Source of the DNA: Kerstersia sp052103615
Lineage (GTDB): Bacteria; Pseudomonadota; Gammaproteobacteria; Burkholderiales; Burkholderiaceae_B
Assembly: GCF_052103615.1 (NCBI RefSeq)
Contig: NZ_JBQEKA010000002.1
Coordinates: 73,120 to 137,119 of the forward strand
Direction of reading: 5' to 3'
DNA: 64,000 bases
Made by a program: the position numbers and the translations under genes. A model generated the notes under the pieces. The model worked only from the letters and a program-made list of their open reading frames with translations. It did no database searches and had not been told where the DNA came from. Shown one piece after another: positions 32,431 to 40,716 of the stretch. Within the stretch, counting starts at the first letter, position 1, and each line of letters begins with the position of its first letter.

Positions 32431-33191
32431 GCTTGCTTTGCTCCTTCACCCAGATAAGCGGCAATGACCTGAGCGTCCTGCTGGACGACTTCAGGGGTGC
32501 CATCGGCGATTTTGGTGCCGTAATTTAGAACGACGATATGGCTGCATAGCTCCATCACGAGCCGGATGTCGTGTTCGATCAGCACCACCGTGTAGCCCTT
32601 GCCGTGCAGGCGGCGCACCAATGCCTTGAGCGCGAGGCGCTCTTGCAGATTGAGTCCGGCGGCGGGTTCGTCCAGCAGAATGATGCGCGGGTCTGTGGCC
32701 AGGGCACGGGCGATGTCGAGCTGGCGCTGGTCGCCATAGGGCAGGCTGCCTGCCAGCTCGTCAGCTTTGCCGGCCAGGCCGACATCTTCCAGCAAGGCCA
32801 GCGCATGCTGGCGGGTGGCGTCGCGTTCCCGGCGCTCGCTGGGCGTGCGCAGGATGGAGGCGAAGACGCCGGCGCGGGTGCGGGCCTGGCGGCCTATCAT
32901 GACGTTTTCGGCGAGTGTCAGCTCTGGAAATACCATGACATGTTGAAAGGTGCGGGCCACGCCCAGGCGGTTGATCTGGTGCAGCGACAACTTGCTGATC
33001 TCATGTTCGCCGAAATGCACCGAGCCGCTGGTGGGGGTGTAAATGCCGCTGACGACATTGAACAGCGAGGTTTTGCCCGCGCCATTGGGGCCGATCAGGC
33101 CGGTGACAGTGCCGGGCTGAATAGAGAACGAGACATCCGTAAGCGCCCGGACGCCGCCAAAGGCCAGGCTGACTTGATTGACGGTCAACAT
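32424..33191 (-). CDS. livG: Liv-type ABC transporter ATPase (LivG)
   Basis: A 255-residue ATPase partner of LivF. Walker A GPNGAGKTS near 36-44, the LivG-specific ARTFQH segment near 80, Walker B IILLDEPAAGLNLQE, and the switch histidine in LIEHD. The signature region reads GSLPYGDQRQLDIARAL, the LivG variant. It begins 1 nt after livM ends. Confidence 0.93.
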   Translation of the reverse strand: MLTVNQVSLAFGGVRALTDVSFSIQPGTVTGLIGPNGAGKTSLFNVVSGIYTPTSGSVHFGEHEISKLSLHQINRLGVARTFQHVMVFPELTLAENVMIGRQARTRAGVFASILRTPSERRERDATRQHALALLEDVGLAGKADELAGSLPYGDQRQLDIARALATDPRIILLDEPAAGLNLQERLALKALVRRLHGKGYTVVLIEHDIRLVMELCSHIVVLNYGTKIADGTPEVVQQDAQVIAAYLGEGAKQAC

Positions 33192-33192
33192 C

Positions 33193-34119
33193 TTATTTTG
33201 CCTCCCGGCGGGTGATGCGCGATATCAGGGAAATCAGGCCTTTGGGCATGAACAGAATGACCAGCGCCAGCATGAGGCCATAGACCAGCACGTTGTATTC
33301 GCCGAACTCCTGCGCATACTCCTCCATGATGGTGAGCGAGAAGGCGCCCAGCAGCGCGCCAGGCAGGCTGCCGATTCCGCCGACGAAAGCCATGATGAGG
33401 AACAGGATGGAAACATTGGTGCTTAGCCGGTCCGGGTCGATGAAGCCGTCGTAATGCGCCAGCAGCGTGCCGGCAAAGGCGGCGAACAGGACGCTGATGG
33501 TGAAAGACAGCACCTTGTAGCGGAAGACCGGAATGCCCAACGATTGCGCGGCCAGCTCGTTATTGGCGATAGCCTGCAAAGCGTCACCGGTGCGGGAGGC
33601 CACCACGCGTTGCAGAATCAGCAGGCCCAGGGCCATGATGATTAGCACGTAGTAGTAATAGCCCAGTCCGCCATCCAGTTCGAAACCCCAGAATTCAGGG
33701 GCGGGAATGGCGGTCAGCCCGGACGGGCCGCCGGTGATGGCAGCATTCTTGATCAGCGTCTGGATGATGACGGCGACAGCAATACTGGCCAGCGCCAGGT
33801 AGTGGCCGCTGGTGCGCAGGACGATCATGCCCACCAGGGCGCCGACCAGTCCGGTCGCCGCCGTGGCGCCCAGCGCCGCCAGGATGTAGGGCATGCCAGC
33901 CTTGGCCAGGATGCCGGATATATAGGCCGCCAGGCCGAAGAAGGCGGCATGCCCCAGGGAAATCTGTCCGGTGCAGCCGACGAACAGGGTCAGGCCCATG
34001 ACAACAATGGCATAGGTGGCAGCGCGTATTGAGAGATGGGTAATGAAGGGATCGTTCAGCAGCGCGGGCACGCACAGCAGCAGGATGGCCGCGAAGGCGG
34101 CAAGGTATTTGCGATTCAT
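33193..34119 (-). CDS. livM: Liv-type ABC transporter permease (LivM)
   Basis: A 308-residue inner-membrane permease with about nine hydrophobic helices. GLTLFVGCTGQISLGHAAFFGLAAYISGIL near 40-70 is the LivM/LivH family signature, and the EAA-like loop near the C-terminal third contacts the ATPases. It follows livH by 15 nt. Confidence 0.93.
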   Translation of the reverse strand: MNRKYLAAFAAILLLCVPALLNDPFITHLSIRAATYAIVVMGLTLFVGCTGQISLGHAAFFGLAAYISGILAKAGMPYILAALGATAATGLVGALVGMIVLRTSGHYLALASIAVAVIIQTLIKNAAITGGPSGLTAIPAPEFWGFELDGGLGYYYYVLIIMALGLLILQRVVASRTGDALQAIANNELAAQSLGIPVFRYKVLSFTISVLFAAFAGTLLAHYDGFIDPDRLSTNVSILFLIMAFVGGIGSLPGALLGAFSLTIMEEYAQEFGEYNVLVYGLMLALVILFMPKGLISLISRITRREAK

Positions 34120-34134
34120 GGCAGGCGACTCCGC

Positions 34135-35007
34135 TCAGACTTTTTTCACGACTTTCTTGCCCAGAATGCCGTTGGGCTTGAGCAGAATGATCAGCAGCAG
34201 GATCGAGAACGACACCATGTCCTTATAGGCGGAGCTGAGCGCCAGGGTGCCGAACTGTTCGATGATGCCCAGGGCGTAGCCGCCGAAGACCGCGCCGGAT
34301 ACCAGCCCCAGGCCGCCCAGCAGCGCTGCGGTAAAGCCTTTGAGCATGATGAGGTTGCCCATGTCGAAGCTGAGGACGGCAATGGGCGCATAAACCGTGC
34401 CTGCCACGGTGCCCAGCAGGGCGCTGAGCGCATAGGTGAAGCAATTGATGCGGGAGACGTTGATCCCCATCATGCGGGCTGTCGTTTTATCCTGAGCCAC
34501 AGCGCGCGCGGAAAGGCCGATTTTGGTTTTTGTGAAGAGCCAGTAGAGGGCGGCCATCATGATCAGGCTGACGGCAATAATGATCAGGTATTGCATGCCG
34601 ATCTGCACGCCGGCGAGTTCTATCACCCGGTCGCTGAACGGGGGGAAGCGATAGGCCGAGGAACCGAAAATCAGTTGGGCGGCGCTGCGCAGCAGGATGA
34701 AGAGTGCGACCGTCATCATGAACAGGGTCAGCGGGCTGGCGCTTTCGATGCGCCGCAGGAAAACGCGCTCCAGCGCCGCGCCCAGCGCCAATGAGGCAAT
34801 CATGGCGCAAGGCAAGGCCAGCCAGATGGGTAAGCCGATATCCACATGGAAGACATAGCCCATGAAGGCGCCGGCCATGAAGAGTTCGCCCTGGGCGAAA
34901 TTGATGAGATCCATGCCCCGGTAAACCAGGGTGATCCCCAGTGCGATGAGCGCATAGGTACTGCCTACGGATAATCCATAAAGCAGTTGTTGCAGAAACT
35001 CTGTCAT
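34135..35007 (-). CDS. livH: Liv-type ABC transporter permease (LivH)
   Basis: A 290-residue permease, first gene of the operon livH-livM-livG-livF-binding protein-amidase. The N terminus LLYGLSVGSTYALIALGITLVYRGMDLINFAQGELFMAGAF (about 8-48) is the LivH signature. Divergent from a LysR gene with a palindrome between, so the whole operon is probably under LysR control. Confidence 0.93.
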   Translation of the reverse strand: MTEFLQQLLYGLSVGSTYALIALGITLVYRGMDLINFAQGELFMAGAFMGYVFHVDIGLPIWLALPCAMIASLALGAALERVFLRRIESASPLTLFMMTVALFILLRSAAQLIFGSSAYRFPPFSDRVIELAGVQIGMQYLIIIAVSLIMMAALYWLFTKTKIGLSARAVAQDKTTARMMGINVSRINCFTYALSALLGTVAGTVYAPIAVLSFDMGNLIMLKGFTAALLGGLGLVSGAVFGGYALGIIEQFGTLALSSAYKDMVSFSILLLIILLKPNGILGKKVVKKV

Positions 35008-35064
35008 TCAGTTTGTCTCCGAAGGGAAAGCGAATCACGCCACGCAGGGAGGCGTTCGCCATGT

Positions 35065-35094
35065 TTTATGTTTTGTGGGGGCTAGCGTATCCAA
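35065..35094 (-). promoter_or_regulatory. Possible livH promoter
   Basis: On the minus strand TTGGAT (35094-35089) and CATAAA (35070-35065) are 18 nt apart. The match is weak, and the assignment rests on position. Confidence 0.3.
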
Positions 35095-35127
35095 TGGTGG
35101 TATAAAAAAGAAGTGCTAAATTTTTTA

Positions 35128-35152
35128 GGTATTGATGCATTTAATGCATACC
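35128..35152. promoter_or_regulatory. Palindromic LysR-type operator
   Basis: An imperfect palindrome of GGTAT-tg-ATGCAT, a TTA centre, then ATGCAT-ACC. It ends 10 nt before the lysR start, overlapping its own leader. A LysR-type T-N11-A site fits inside it, consistent with autoregulation and control of livH. Confidence 0.5.
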
Positions 35153-35162
35153 TGGGGGTGTC

Positions 35163-36089
35163 ATGGAGTTGCGTCATTTGCGTCATTTTGTGGTGACAGC
35201 GCAGCAGGAAAACATTGCGTCGGCTGCGCGTATCCTGTGCATGGTGCAGCCTGCGCTGACGCGGTCCATTCAGGCGCTGGAAGACAGCGTGGGCGTGAAG
35301 CTGTTTGTGCGGCATGCGCGGGGTGTGAAGCTCACGCCCGCCGGCCAGCAGTTCTATCAGGATGCGGCGCGTATTCTGCAGCAGGCCACCCAGGCCTGTA
35401 ATAACGCGATTCAGGCCAGCGAGGGATTGCTGGGGAATTTACGTCTGGGCGTGAGCCCGCAGCACGTCTGGCTGCCCTTGATACGCGGCATGCTGGCCAG
35501 TTTCCGGAATGACCACCCTCAGGTGGCGCTGGCGCTGAACATGCTGCAATCCGGCGGCCAGCTCGATGCCATTCGGCGCGGTGAGCTGGATGCCGGTTTT
35601 ATGTTCATGCGGCCCAGGGAAGACACTTCGCTGTCAGGCTTGTTGATCCATGAGGAAAGCCTGGTGCTGGCCGTGCCGGAAAACTCCCGCTATGCGGCGG
35701 CGCCGCCCGCGCGTTTGCGCGAGCTATCGGATGAGCCGTATATCGGCACGCCCAAGGAATCGTCGCTGCACTTCAATGACTATGTGGAAAATGAATACCG
35801 GCGCCTGAATTTCAAACCCAGGGTGGTGCAGATGGGGAATAACTTTCTGGTCATGCTCGGCTTGGTCGCTGCGGGAATGGGTATCGCCATCGTGCCGGGC
35901 GTCAGCCGGGTCATGCACCCTAACGGCATCGTGTTTCATAAAGTCCCGGATCTGGATACCCAGCTTGATCTGGAACTGGTCTGGCGCACCGACGACGACT
36001 CGCCGGTGCTGGCGCGCTTTCTGGATGTTGCGTATGCCGCTGATCGTCCTGTACCGAATGGCCGCCAGGACGTGCCGCGCCACGCTTAG
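35163..36089 (+). CDS. LysR-family regulator of the Liv/amidase operon
   Basis: A 308-residue regulator. The N-terminal helix-turn-helix (MELRHLRHFVVTAQQENIASAARILCMVQPALTRSIQALE) is followed by the effector domain (about 92-295). Its sequence resembles the BenM/CatM-like branch (QPALTRSIQALEDSVGVKLFVR). GGGGGTG precedes the ATG. It is divergent from livH, which supports inducer-dependent control of amide or amino-acid uptake. Confidence 0.9.
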   Translation: MELRHLRHFVVTAQQENIASAARILCMVQPALTRSIQALEDSVGVKLFVRHARGVKLTPAGQQFYQDAARILQQATQACNNAIQASEGLLGNLRLGVSPQHVWLPLIRGMLASFRNDHPQVALALNMLQSGGQLDAIRRGELDAGFMFMRPREDTSLSGLLIHEESLVLAVPENSRYAAAPPARLRELSDEPYIGTPKESSLHFNDYVENEYRRLNFKPRVVQMGNNFLVMLGLVAAGMGIAIVPGVSRVMHPNGIVFHKVPDLDTQLDLELVWRTDDDSPVLARFLDVAYAADRPVPNGRQDVPRHA

Positions 36090-36934
36090 CGCAAAGCCTG
36101 CAAGATCGCCGCTGTTTCCGCATCCGGCAGGCCGTCGCTGCGTTCGGGGCGGTAGTGCATCTGGAACGCGGCGAGTGTTTTGATGGTGGGTTCGTCGAAT
36201 TTTCCGGTATGTTCGATGCCGTAGCCGACGCGGGCCAGGTTTTCCTGGAACCAGGCGGCATCAGGCAGCCCTTTTTCCTCGAAAATGCGGCGGAAGTCGG
36301 CAGCCAGGGCTTCGTTGTACCACCGGCCCAGGCCTGCCTGGGCCAGGCGTTTCCAGGGGAAGAGCGGCCCCGGGTCCTGTTTGCGGGTCGGGGCGATATC
36401 GCTATGGGCCACAATATTTCTCGGCTCCACGCCATGGCGTTTGGCGATATCACGGACCAGCGCAATCACGGCCTCGACCTGGGTTTCGGTGAAGGGGTAA
36501 GGCCAGGCGCGGCCGCCGCGTCCGTCATCCACCCAGCCCGGGTTGACGATCTCAATGCCGATGGAACTGCCATTGAGCCAGGTATAGCCATACCAGCTGC
36601 TGGCGCCCGCATGCCAGGCGGCGCGGTTTTCATCGACCAGGGCATAGACCTTGCCTGGTGTTTCGTCGCTGACCAGATAGTGGCTGCTGACGGCGCCCTG
36701 GCTCAGCAGGTGCAGCGAGCGGGCGCGGTCGGCAGCGGTGTAGTGCAGCACAATGAAGCGTGCGCGGCTGCTGTGGCTGATTGAGCGCTGGCTATCGTCC
36801 AGGGTATAGGGCGCAGAGGGCGGCGTGGCGCAGCCAGCCAGGGCCAGCAGGCCCAGCAGCAGCGCGGCGGCGCCAGGACGGCGCAGTTTGCGGTGCCAGG
36901 AGGCTACGGCAGACGGGGCGGGGCCAGGCATCAT
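36086..36934 (-). CDS. amiD: AmiD-like N-acetylmuramoyl-L-alanine amidase lipoprotein
   Basis: A 282-residue peptidoglycan amidase. The signal peptide has the lipobox LAGC near residue 35. The Amidase_2 (AmpD-type) domain spans about 60-210 with zinc-ligand candidates in FIVLHYT, NRAAWHAG and IVAHSDIAPTRKQDPG. A small peptidoglycan-binding domain (about 220-280) follows, ending FDEPTIKTLAAFQMHYRPER. This two-domain order matches E. coli AmiD. It starts 6 nt after the methyltransferase gene; no clear Shine-Dalgarno sequence is seen. Confidence 0.9.
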   Translation of the reverse strand: MMPGPAPSAVASWHRKLRRPGAAALLLGLLALAGCATPPSAPYTLDDSQRSISHSSRARFIVLHYTAADRARSLHLLSQGAVSSHYLVSDETPGKVYALVDENRAAWHAGASSWYGYTWLNGSSIGIEIVNPGWVDDGRGGRAWPYPFTETQVEAVIALVRDIAKRHGVEPRNIVAHSDIAPTRKQDPGPLFPWKRLAQAGLGRWYNEALAADFRRIFEEKGLPDAAWFQENLARVGYGIEHTGKFDEPTIKTLAAFQMHYRPERSDGLPDAETAAILQALR

Positions 36935-36940
36935 GGTGAT

Positions 36941-37666
36941 TTATTTTCCGTGGGCCAGGAAAAGAAACAGCGTCGGGTGCTTGCCGAGATCCGGCAGCGG
37001 CGTCTGGCGCCATTCTGTAATGGTTTTGGTGCAAACCCATTCATCGCTGGTTGTCAGCGCGCGGGCCAGACACAGCCGGGTATCCGGGCGCAGCGCCTGC
37101 AGCAAGGCATCGACCATGGCGGCGTTGCGGTAGGGGGTTTCGATGAATAGCTGGGTCTGCGACAGCTGCGCGGAGTTGCGCTCCCATTGCTGCAAGGAGC
37201 GCGCGCGCGACGGCCCATCCTTGGGCGGATAGCCGTGAAAGACGAATTGCTGGCCATTCAGGCCGCTGGCCATCAGGCCCAGCAGCAAGGAAGACGGGCC
37301 CACCCAGGGACGTACCCGCATGCCCAGCTCGTGCGCGACGCGCGCGGCATTGGCGCCGGGGTCGGCCACGGCCGGGCAGCCGGCTTCAGAGACCAGCCCG
37401 ATCTCGCCGCCAGCCTGAAATGGTTTAAGCCAGGCCGTGATCGCGGCCGCACTGGTGGAGGCGTCTATGGCATGGATGGTGATATCGCGCAGCGGCTTTT
37501 CAGCGCCTACCAGTTTGAGGAAGGCGCGGGCGGTCTTGGCATTTTCGGCGATATAGGTGTCCAGCCGCGCTGCCAGCGCCCGGGTATCCTCGGGCAGCCA
37601 GGCGGACAGCGGCGCGTCATCGCCCAGGCCGACGGGGATCAGGTGCAGAGTGCCTTTGCCGCTCAT
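36941..37666 (-). CDS. RsmI-like SAM-dependent methyltransferase
   Basis: A 241-residue tetrapyrrole-methylase-fold protein (YraL/RsmI type) related to the 2'-O-methyltransferase of 16S rRNA C1402. GLVSEAGCPAVADPGANAARVAHELG near 90-115 is the SAM-binding signature, and PSSLLLGLMASG follows. Divergence from standard RsmI (for example GRL-type motifs are not seen) suggests a paralogue common in Burkholderiales next to maf. The start overlaps the maf stop by 4 nt. Confidence 0.82.
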   Translation of the reverse strand: MSGKGTLHLIPVGLGDDAPLSAWLPEDTRALAARLDTYIAENAKTARAFLKLVGAEKPLRDITIHAIDASTSAAAITAWLKPFQAGGEIGLVSEAGCPAVADPGANAARVAHELGMRVRPWVGPSSLLLGLMASGLNGQQFVFHGYPPKDGPSRARSLQQWERNSAQLSQTQLFIETPYRNAAMVDALLQALRPDTRLCLARALTTSDEWVCTKTITEWRQTPLPDLGKHPTLFLFLAHGK

Positions 37667-38286
37667 GCGCTTGTCCTTTGCGTGGCGGAGAGGCCGAAAT
37701 GCCGCAGCATGCGGCTGAGTGAAATCAGCGGCAGGCCGATGATCGCTGTCGGGTCATCGCTGCGCATGCGTTCCATCAGTGTGATGCCCAGGCTTTCGGC
37801 CTTGGCGCTGCCGGCTGTGTCGTAAGGCTGGTCGGCCAGCAGATAGGCGGTGATTTCCGCGTCATCGAGTTCACGAAAATGGCACTCTGTGATGACGTCG
37901 TCATGCAGCACGGTTTGGCCATCCGTGACGGCCAGGGCGGAGTGAAAGGTCACGATCTGGCCGGAGAGGCGGCGTAACTGGACCAAGGCGCTGTCAAAAT
38001 CGCCAGGCTTGCCGATAGGCTCTTCACCCAGGGTCGCCACCTGATCCGAACCGATCACGATGCAGCCGGGCCGCTGTTGCGCCACAGTTCGGGCTTTGGC
38101 AATGGACAGACGCAGGGCCAATGCAGCCGGCAATTCGTCCGGTTGTGGCGTTTCGTCCACATCAGGCGAAAGCGTATCGAAAGGCAGGGCAAGCCGCTCC
38201 AGCATGGCGCGGCGGTAGCGCGAAGAGGAGGCCAGGACCAGCGTGGGCTGGGCGGAATGAACGGGGGCGTTGGAAGGCATAAGCAA
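37663..38286 (-). CDS. Maf-like nucleotide pyrophosphatase (YceF type)
   Basis: A 207-residue Maf/HAM1-fold phosphatase, probably acting on modified or non-canonical nucleotides such as m7GTP. TLVLASSSRYRRAMLERL near 15-32 is the nucleotide-binding motif and IVIGSDQVATLGEEPIGKP near 85-103 contains the catalytic Asp. Location opposite yceD-rpmF-plsX is typical of YceF. ATG 38280 is an alternative start. Divergent promoter region is interrupted by the assembly gap. Confidence 0.88.
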   Translation of the reverse strand: MLMPSNAPVHSAQPTLVLASSSRYRRAMLERLALPFDTLSPDVDETPQPDELPAALALRLSIAKARTVAQQRPGCIVIGSDQVATLGEEPIGKPGDFDSALVQLRRLSGQIVTFHSALAVTDGQTVLHDDVITECHFRELDDAEITAYLLADQPYDTAGSAKAESLGITLMERMRSDDPTAIIGLPLISLSRMLRHFGLSATQRTSA

Positions 38287-38378
38287 GTCTGGAATTGACG
38301 GTCAATCGGCAATCACGGTATTATCGCCCGTTTCGCTATGTTTTGTTCCGCCGCCGCACGCCTACGGGCGGGCTGCCT

Positions 38379-38478
38379 NNNNNNNNNNNNNNNNNNNNNN
38401 NNNNNNNNNNNNNNNNNNNNNNNNNNNNNNNNNNNNNNNNNNNNNNNNNNNNNNNNNNNNNNNNNNNNNNNNNNNNNN
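38379..38478. other. Assembly gap (100 N)
   Basis: A run of exactly 100 N, a conventional scaffold-gap length, between maf and yceD. The real length is unknown. The 38287-38774 interval is otherwise gene-free; apparent frames across the N are not real. Confidence 0.97.
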
Positions 38479-38590
38479 AGTTGATACCGCAGCGGCGGTG
38501 CCGCAGGGTTTGATACAGTTGTGCTGTGTCCCCTCGCTGGCGGATGGACGCGTTGTCGTGCGTGCCCGGCGGTTGCTGGCGTGCCTGCCG

Positions 38591-38626
38591 TATGTGCCAT
38601 ATGTGCGGTATGTGTGCGGTATGCGC
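38591..38626. repeat. Degenerate tandem repeat (TATGTGC, about 9-bp period)
   Basis: Units start at 38591, 38600, 38609 and 38620, the last reading TATGCGC. It lies just right of the gap, so repeat collapse may have caused the break. Confidence 0.5.
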
Positions 38627-38774
38627 GGCATGTTCCGCTGACCAGGCGGGCGGCGCGAGGCGCAAGACGGACGAAATGCAGCTGCAGGTTTAGGTTAATG
38701 GGCAATAGAGGCAATCACGCCCGGGACATCCGGTATGGGGTTCGGGGCAGGATTCGGAATTCGAGGGGCTGGGC

Positions 38775-39317
38775 ATGAGTACTGTCGTCGATATTTTCGA
38801 ATTCGTGCGTGCCCGCCGCCAGGCCGGTGGCGAGTTGCCCGCTGCGCGTTTTACGCGCATGGTGTCGGATCTTCCGGCGCAGCCCCAGGGTGAGGCAGGT
38901 TTGGTGCATTGGCAGGCGGAAGGCGTGCCGGGCCCCTTGCACGGCGAATCGCTGTTGCGCTTGCGCATCCAGGCCCAGCCTGTCGTGATTTGCCAGCGTT
39001 GCCTGGCGCCGTTTGCCTGGCCGGTGGATGTTGATACGCTGTTGCAGCCTGTCACCACCGAAGCCGAGCGGGGGGCGGATGCCGATCAGGAAGACGCCGG
39101 CAGCGAGAATATGGATGATGGGCCCGAGCAGATTCTGGGTTCGTCGCGCTTCGATCTGCTGGCGCAGGTCGAGGATGAGTTGATTTTGAGTATTCCCTAC
39201 GCGCCGCGGCATGAAGTCTGCCCGGAAGCGTCGGCGGCGGGTGCCGGGGATGAGCAGGATGCGCCCGCAGCAAAGCGGCCATCGCCTTTCGCGGTGCTGG
39301 CAAAGCTGAAAAAGTAA
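38775..39317 (+). CDS. yceD: YceD-family protein (DUF177)
   Basis: A 180-residue small protein of unknown exact function, conserved before rpmF and implicated in 23S rRNA metabolism in several lineages. A central CQRCLAPF motif near 75-82 and a C-terminal PYAPRHEVCP near 142-151 resemble the paired cysteines of the family. The N terminus VVDIFEFVRARRQAGG resembles the family start. First gene of the conserved yceD-rpmF-plsX-fab run. No signal peptide. Confidence 0.88.
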   Translation: MSTVVDIFEFVRARRQAGGELPAARFTRMVSDLPAQPQGEAGLVHWQAEGVPGPLHGESLLRLRIQAQPVVICQRCLAPFAWPVDVDTLLQPVTTEAERGADADQEDAGSENMDDGPEQILGSSRFDLLAQVEDELILSIPYAPRHEVCPEASAAGAGDEQDAPAAKRPSPFAVLAKLKK

Positions 39318-39404
39318 AGTGCCCTTGCCGGGGGTCCGGCGAGGGGTTAGCGGTTAATCAGGCCGGCTTGTCGTACAATCCGTTCCGTTTTCCAGGAGTC
39401 CATC

Positions 39405-39587
39405 ATGGCTGTTCAACAAAACAAAAAGAGTCCGTCCAAGCGCAACATGCACCGTTCGCATGATTTCCTTACGAATCCGCCGACGGCGATCGAGCCCAAC
39501 ACGGGCGAAATCCACCTGCGTCACCACATCAGCCCGAATGGCGTGTATCGTGGCCGCAAGGTGCTGAAGACCAAGAACGACGAGTAA
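39405..39587 (+). CDS. rpmF: 50S ribosomal protein L32
   Basis: A 60-residue ribosomal protein beginning MAVQQNKKSPSKRNMHRSHD, the standard bacterial L32 start. It lacks the four zinc-binding cysteines of C+ L32, so it is the zinc-independent form. GGAG precedes the ATG by about 8 nt. It lies 87 nt after yceD, with a possible -10 TACAAT at 39374-39379. Confidence 0.96.
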   Translation: MAVQQNKKSPSKRNMHRSHDFLTNPPTAIEPNTGEIHLRHHISPNGVYRGRKVLKTKNDE

Positions 39588-39662
39588 TTCGACGATTCGC
39601 GGTCTGATGCAGAAACATGCCCGGCGATGCTCGCCGGGCTGTCGAACAAATAGCTGGCGATT

Positions 39663-40706
39663 GTGATACGCATCGCGATAGATTGCATGGGCGGCGATTT
39701 CGGCCTGCCCGTCACGGTACCGTCTGCGCTGGATTTTGCCAGCAGGTTCGCTGATGTCCATTTGCTGCTGGTCGGTCAGCCCGACGCCGTATCGTCCGCA
39801 TTGGCGGCCGATGCGCGTTCGCGCGCGCTCGCCGGCCGGGTGGAAGTCGTGCCTGCGACAGAAGTCGTGGCGATGGACGATTCCGTCGAAGTGGCCTTGC
39901 GCCGCAAGAAAGATTCCTCCATGCGCGTGGCGGCCCAGGCCGTCAAGGACGGGCGGGCGGATGCCTGCGTGTCCGCGGGCAATACCGGCGCCTGGATGGC
40001 GATCACGCGCTATGTGCTGAAGACACTGGATGGTATTGACCGTCCGGCGATTGCGACGTCCATTCCCAATCAGTTGGGCAGGGCGACGATCATGCTCGAC
40101 CTGGGCGCTAATGTCGATTGCTCGGCAGACCACCTGCTGCAATTCGGCATCATGGGGTCTGCGCTGGCGCAGGGGCGGGATGCCTCGGCGCGTCCCAGCG
40201 TAGGCCTGCTGAATATCGGCGAAGAAATCATCAAGGGCAACGATGTCGTCAAGCATGCCGCCGTGCTGCTGCGTGACAGCCCTTTGAATTTCTACGGCAA
40301 TGTTGAAGGCAATGACATCTTCAAGGGCACGGTTGATGTCGTGGTCTGCGATGGCTTTGTCGGCAATGCCGTGCTCAAGGCCATGGAAGGCATCGCCAAG
40401 ATGCTGGGCAGCATGATCCGCGAGGAATTCCAGCGCAACGCGTATTCCATGATGTCGGGTCTGATCGCCAAGCCGGTGCTTAATCGTTTCAAAGACAGGG
40501 TGGATCATCGCCACTACAACGGCGCAGCCTTGCTGGGCCTGCGTGGCGTGGTTATCAAAAGCCATGGCTCGGCGGATAGCTATGCCTTTGGCTTTGCCCT
40601 GCAGCGCGCGCGCGACGCGGTCGCCAAAGGCGTGCTGGAGCGGACTGCTTCTTATATTGCGCAGATGACGCAACAGGGTGGCGAGTCCCTGGAAACGCCT
40701 AATTAA
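39663..40706 (+). CDS. plsX: Phosphate acyltransferase PlsX
   Basis: Converts acyl-ACP to acyl-phosphate for phospholipid synthesis. The 347-residue protein starts at GTG with the family signature MIRIAIDCMGGDFG, which includes the substrate-binding region; NTGAWMAITRY near 104-114 and GNDVVKHAAVLLRDS near 190-205 are also typical. Between rpmF and fabH, as in E. coli. Peripheral membrane enzyme. Confidence 0.95.
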   Translation: MIRIAIDCMGGDFGLPVTVPSALDFASRFADVHLLLVGQPDAVSSALAADARSRALAGRVEVVPATEVVAMDDSVEVALRRKKDSSMRVAAQAVKDGRADACVSAGNTGAWMAITRYVLKTLDGIDRPAIATSIPNQLGRATIMLDLGANVDCSADHLLQFGIMGSALAQGRDASARPSVGLLNIGEEIIKGNDVVKHAAVLLRDSPLNFYGNVEGNDIFKGTVDVVVCDGFVGNAVLKAMEGIAKMLGSMIREEFQRNAYSMMSGLIAKPVLNRFKDRVDHRHYNGAALLGLRGVVIKSHGSADSYAFGFALQRARDAVAKGVLERTASYIAQMTQQGGESLETPN

Positions 40707-40716
40707 TGGAAAAGCT

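Noticed and set aside
38270..38714. Open frames crossing the N run
   Set aside because: They depend on unknown bases translated as X and cannot be real evidence.
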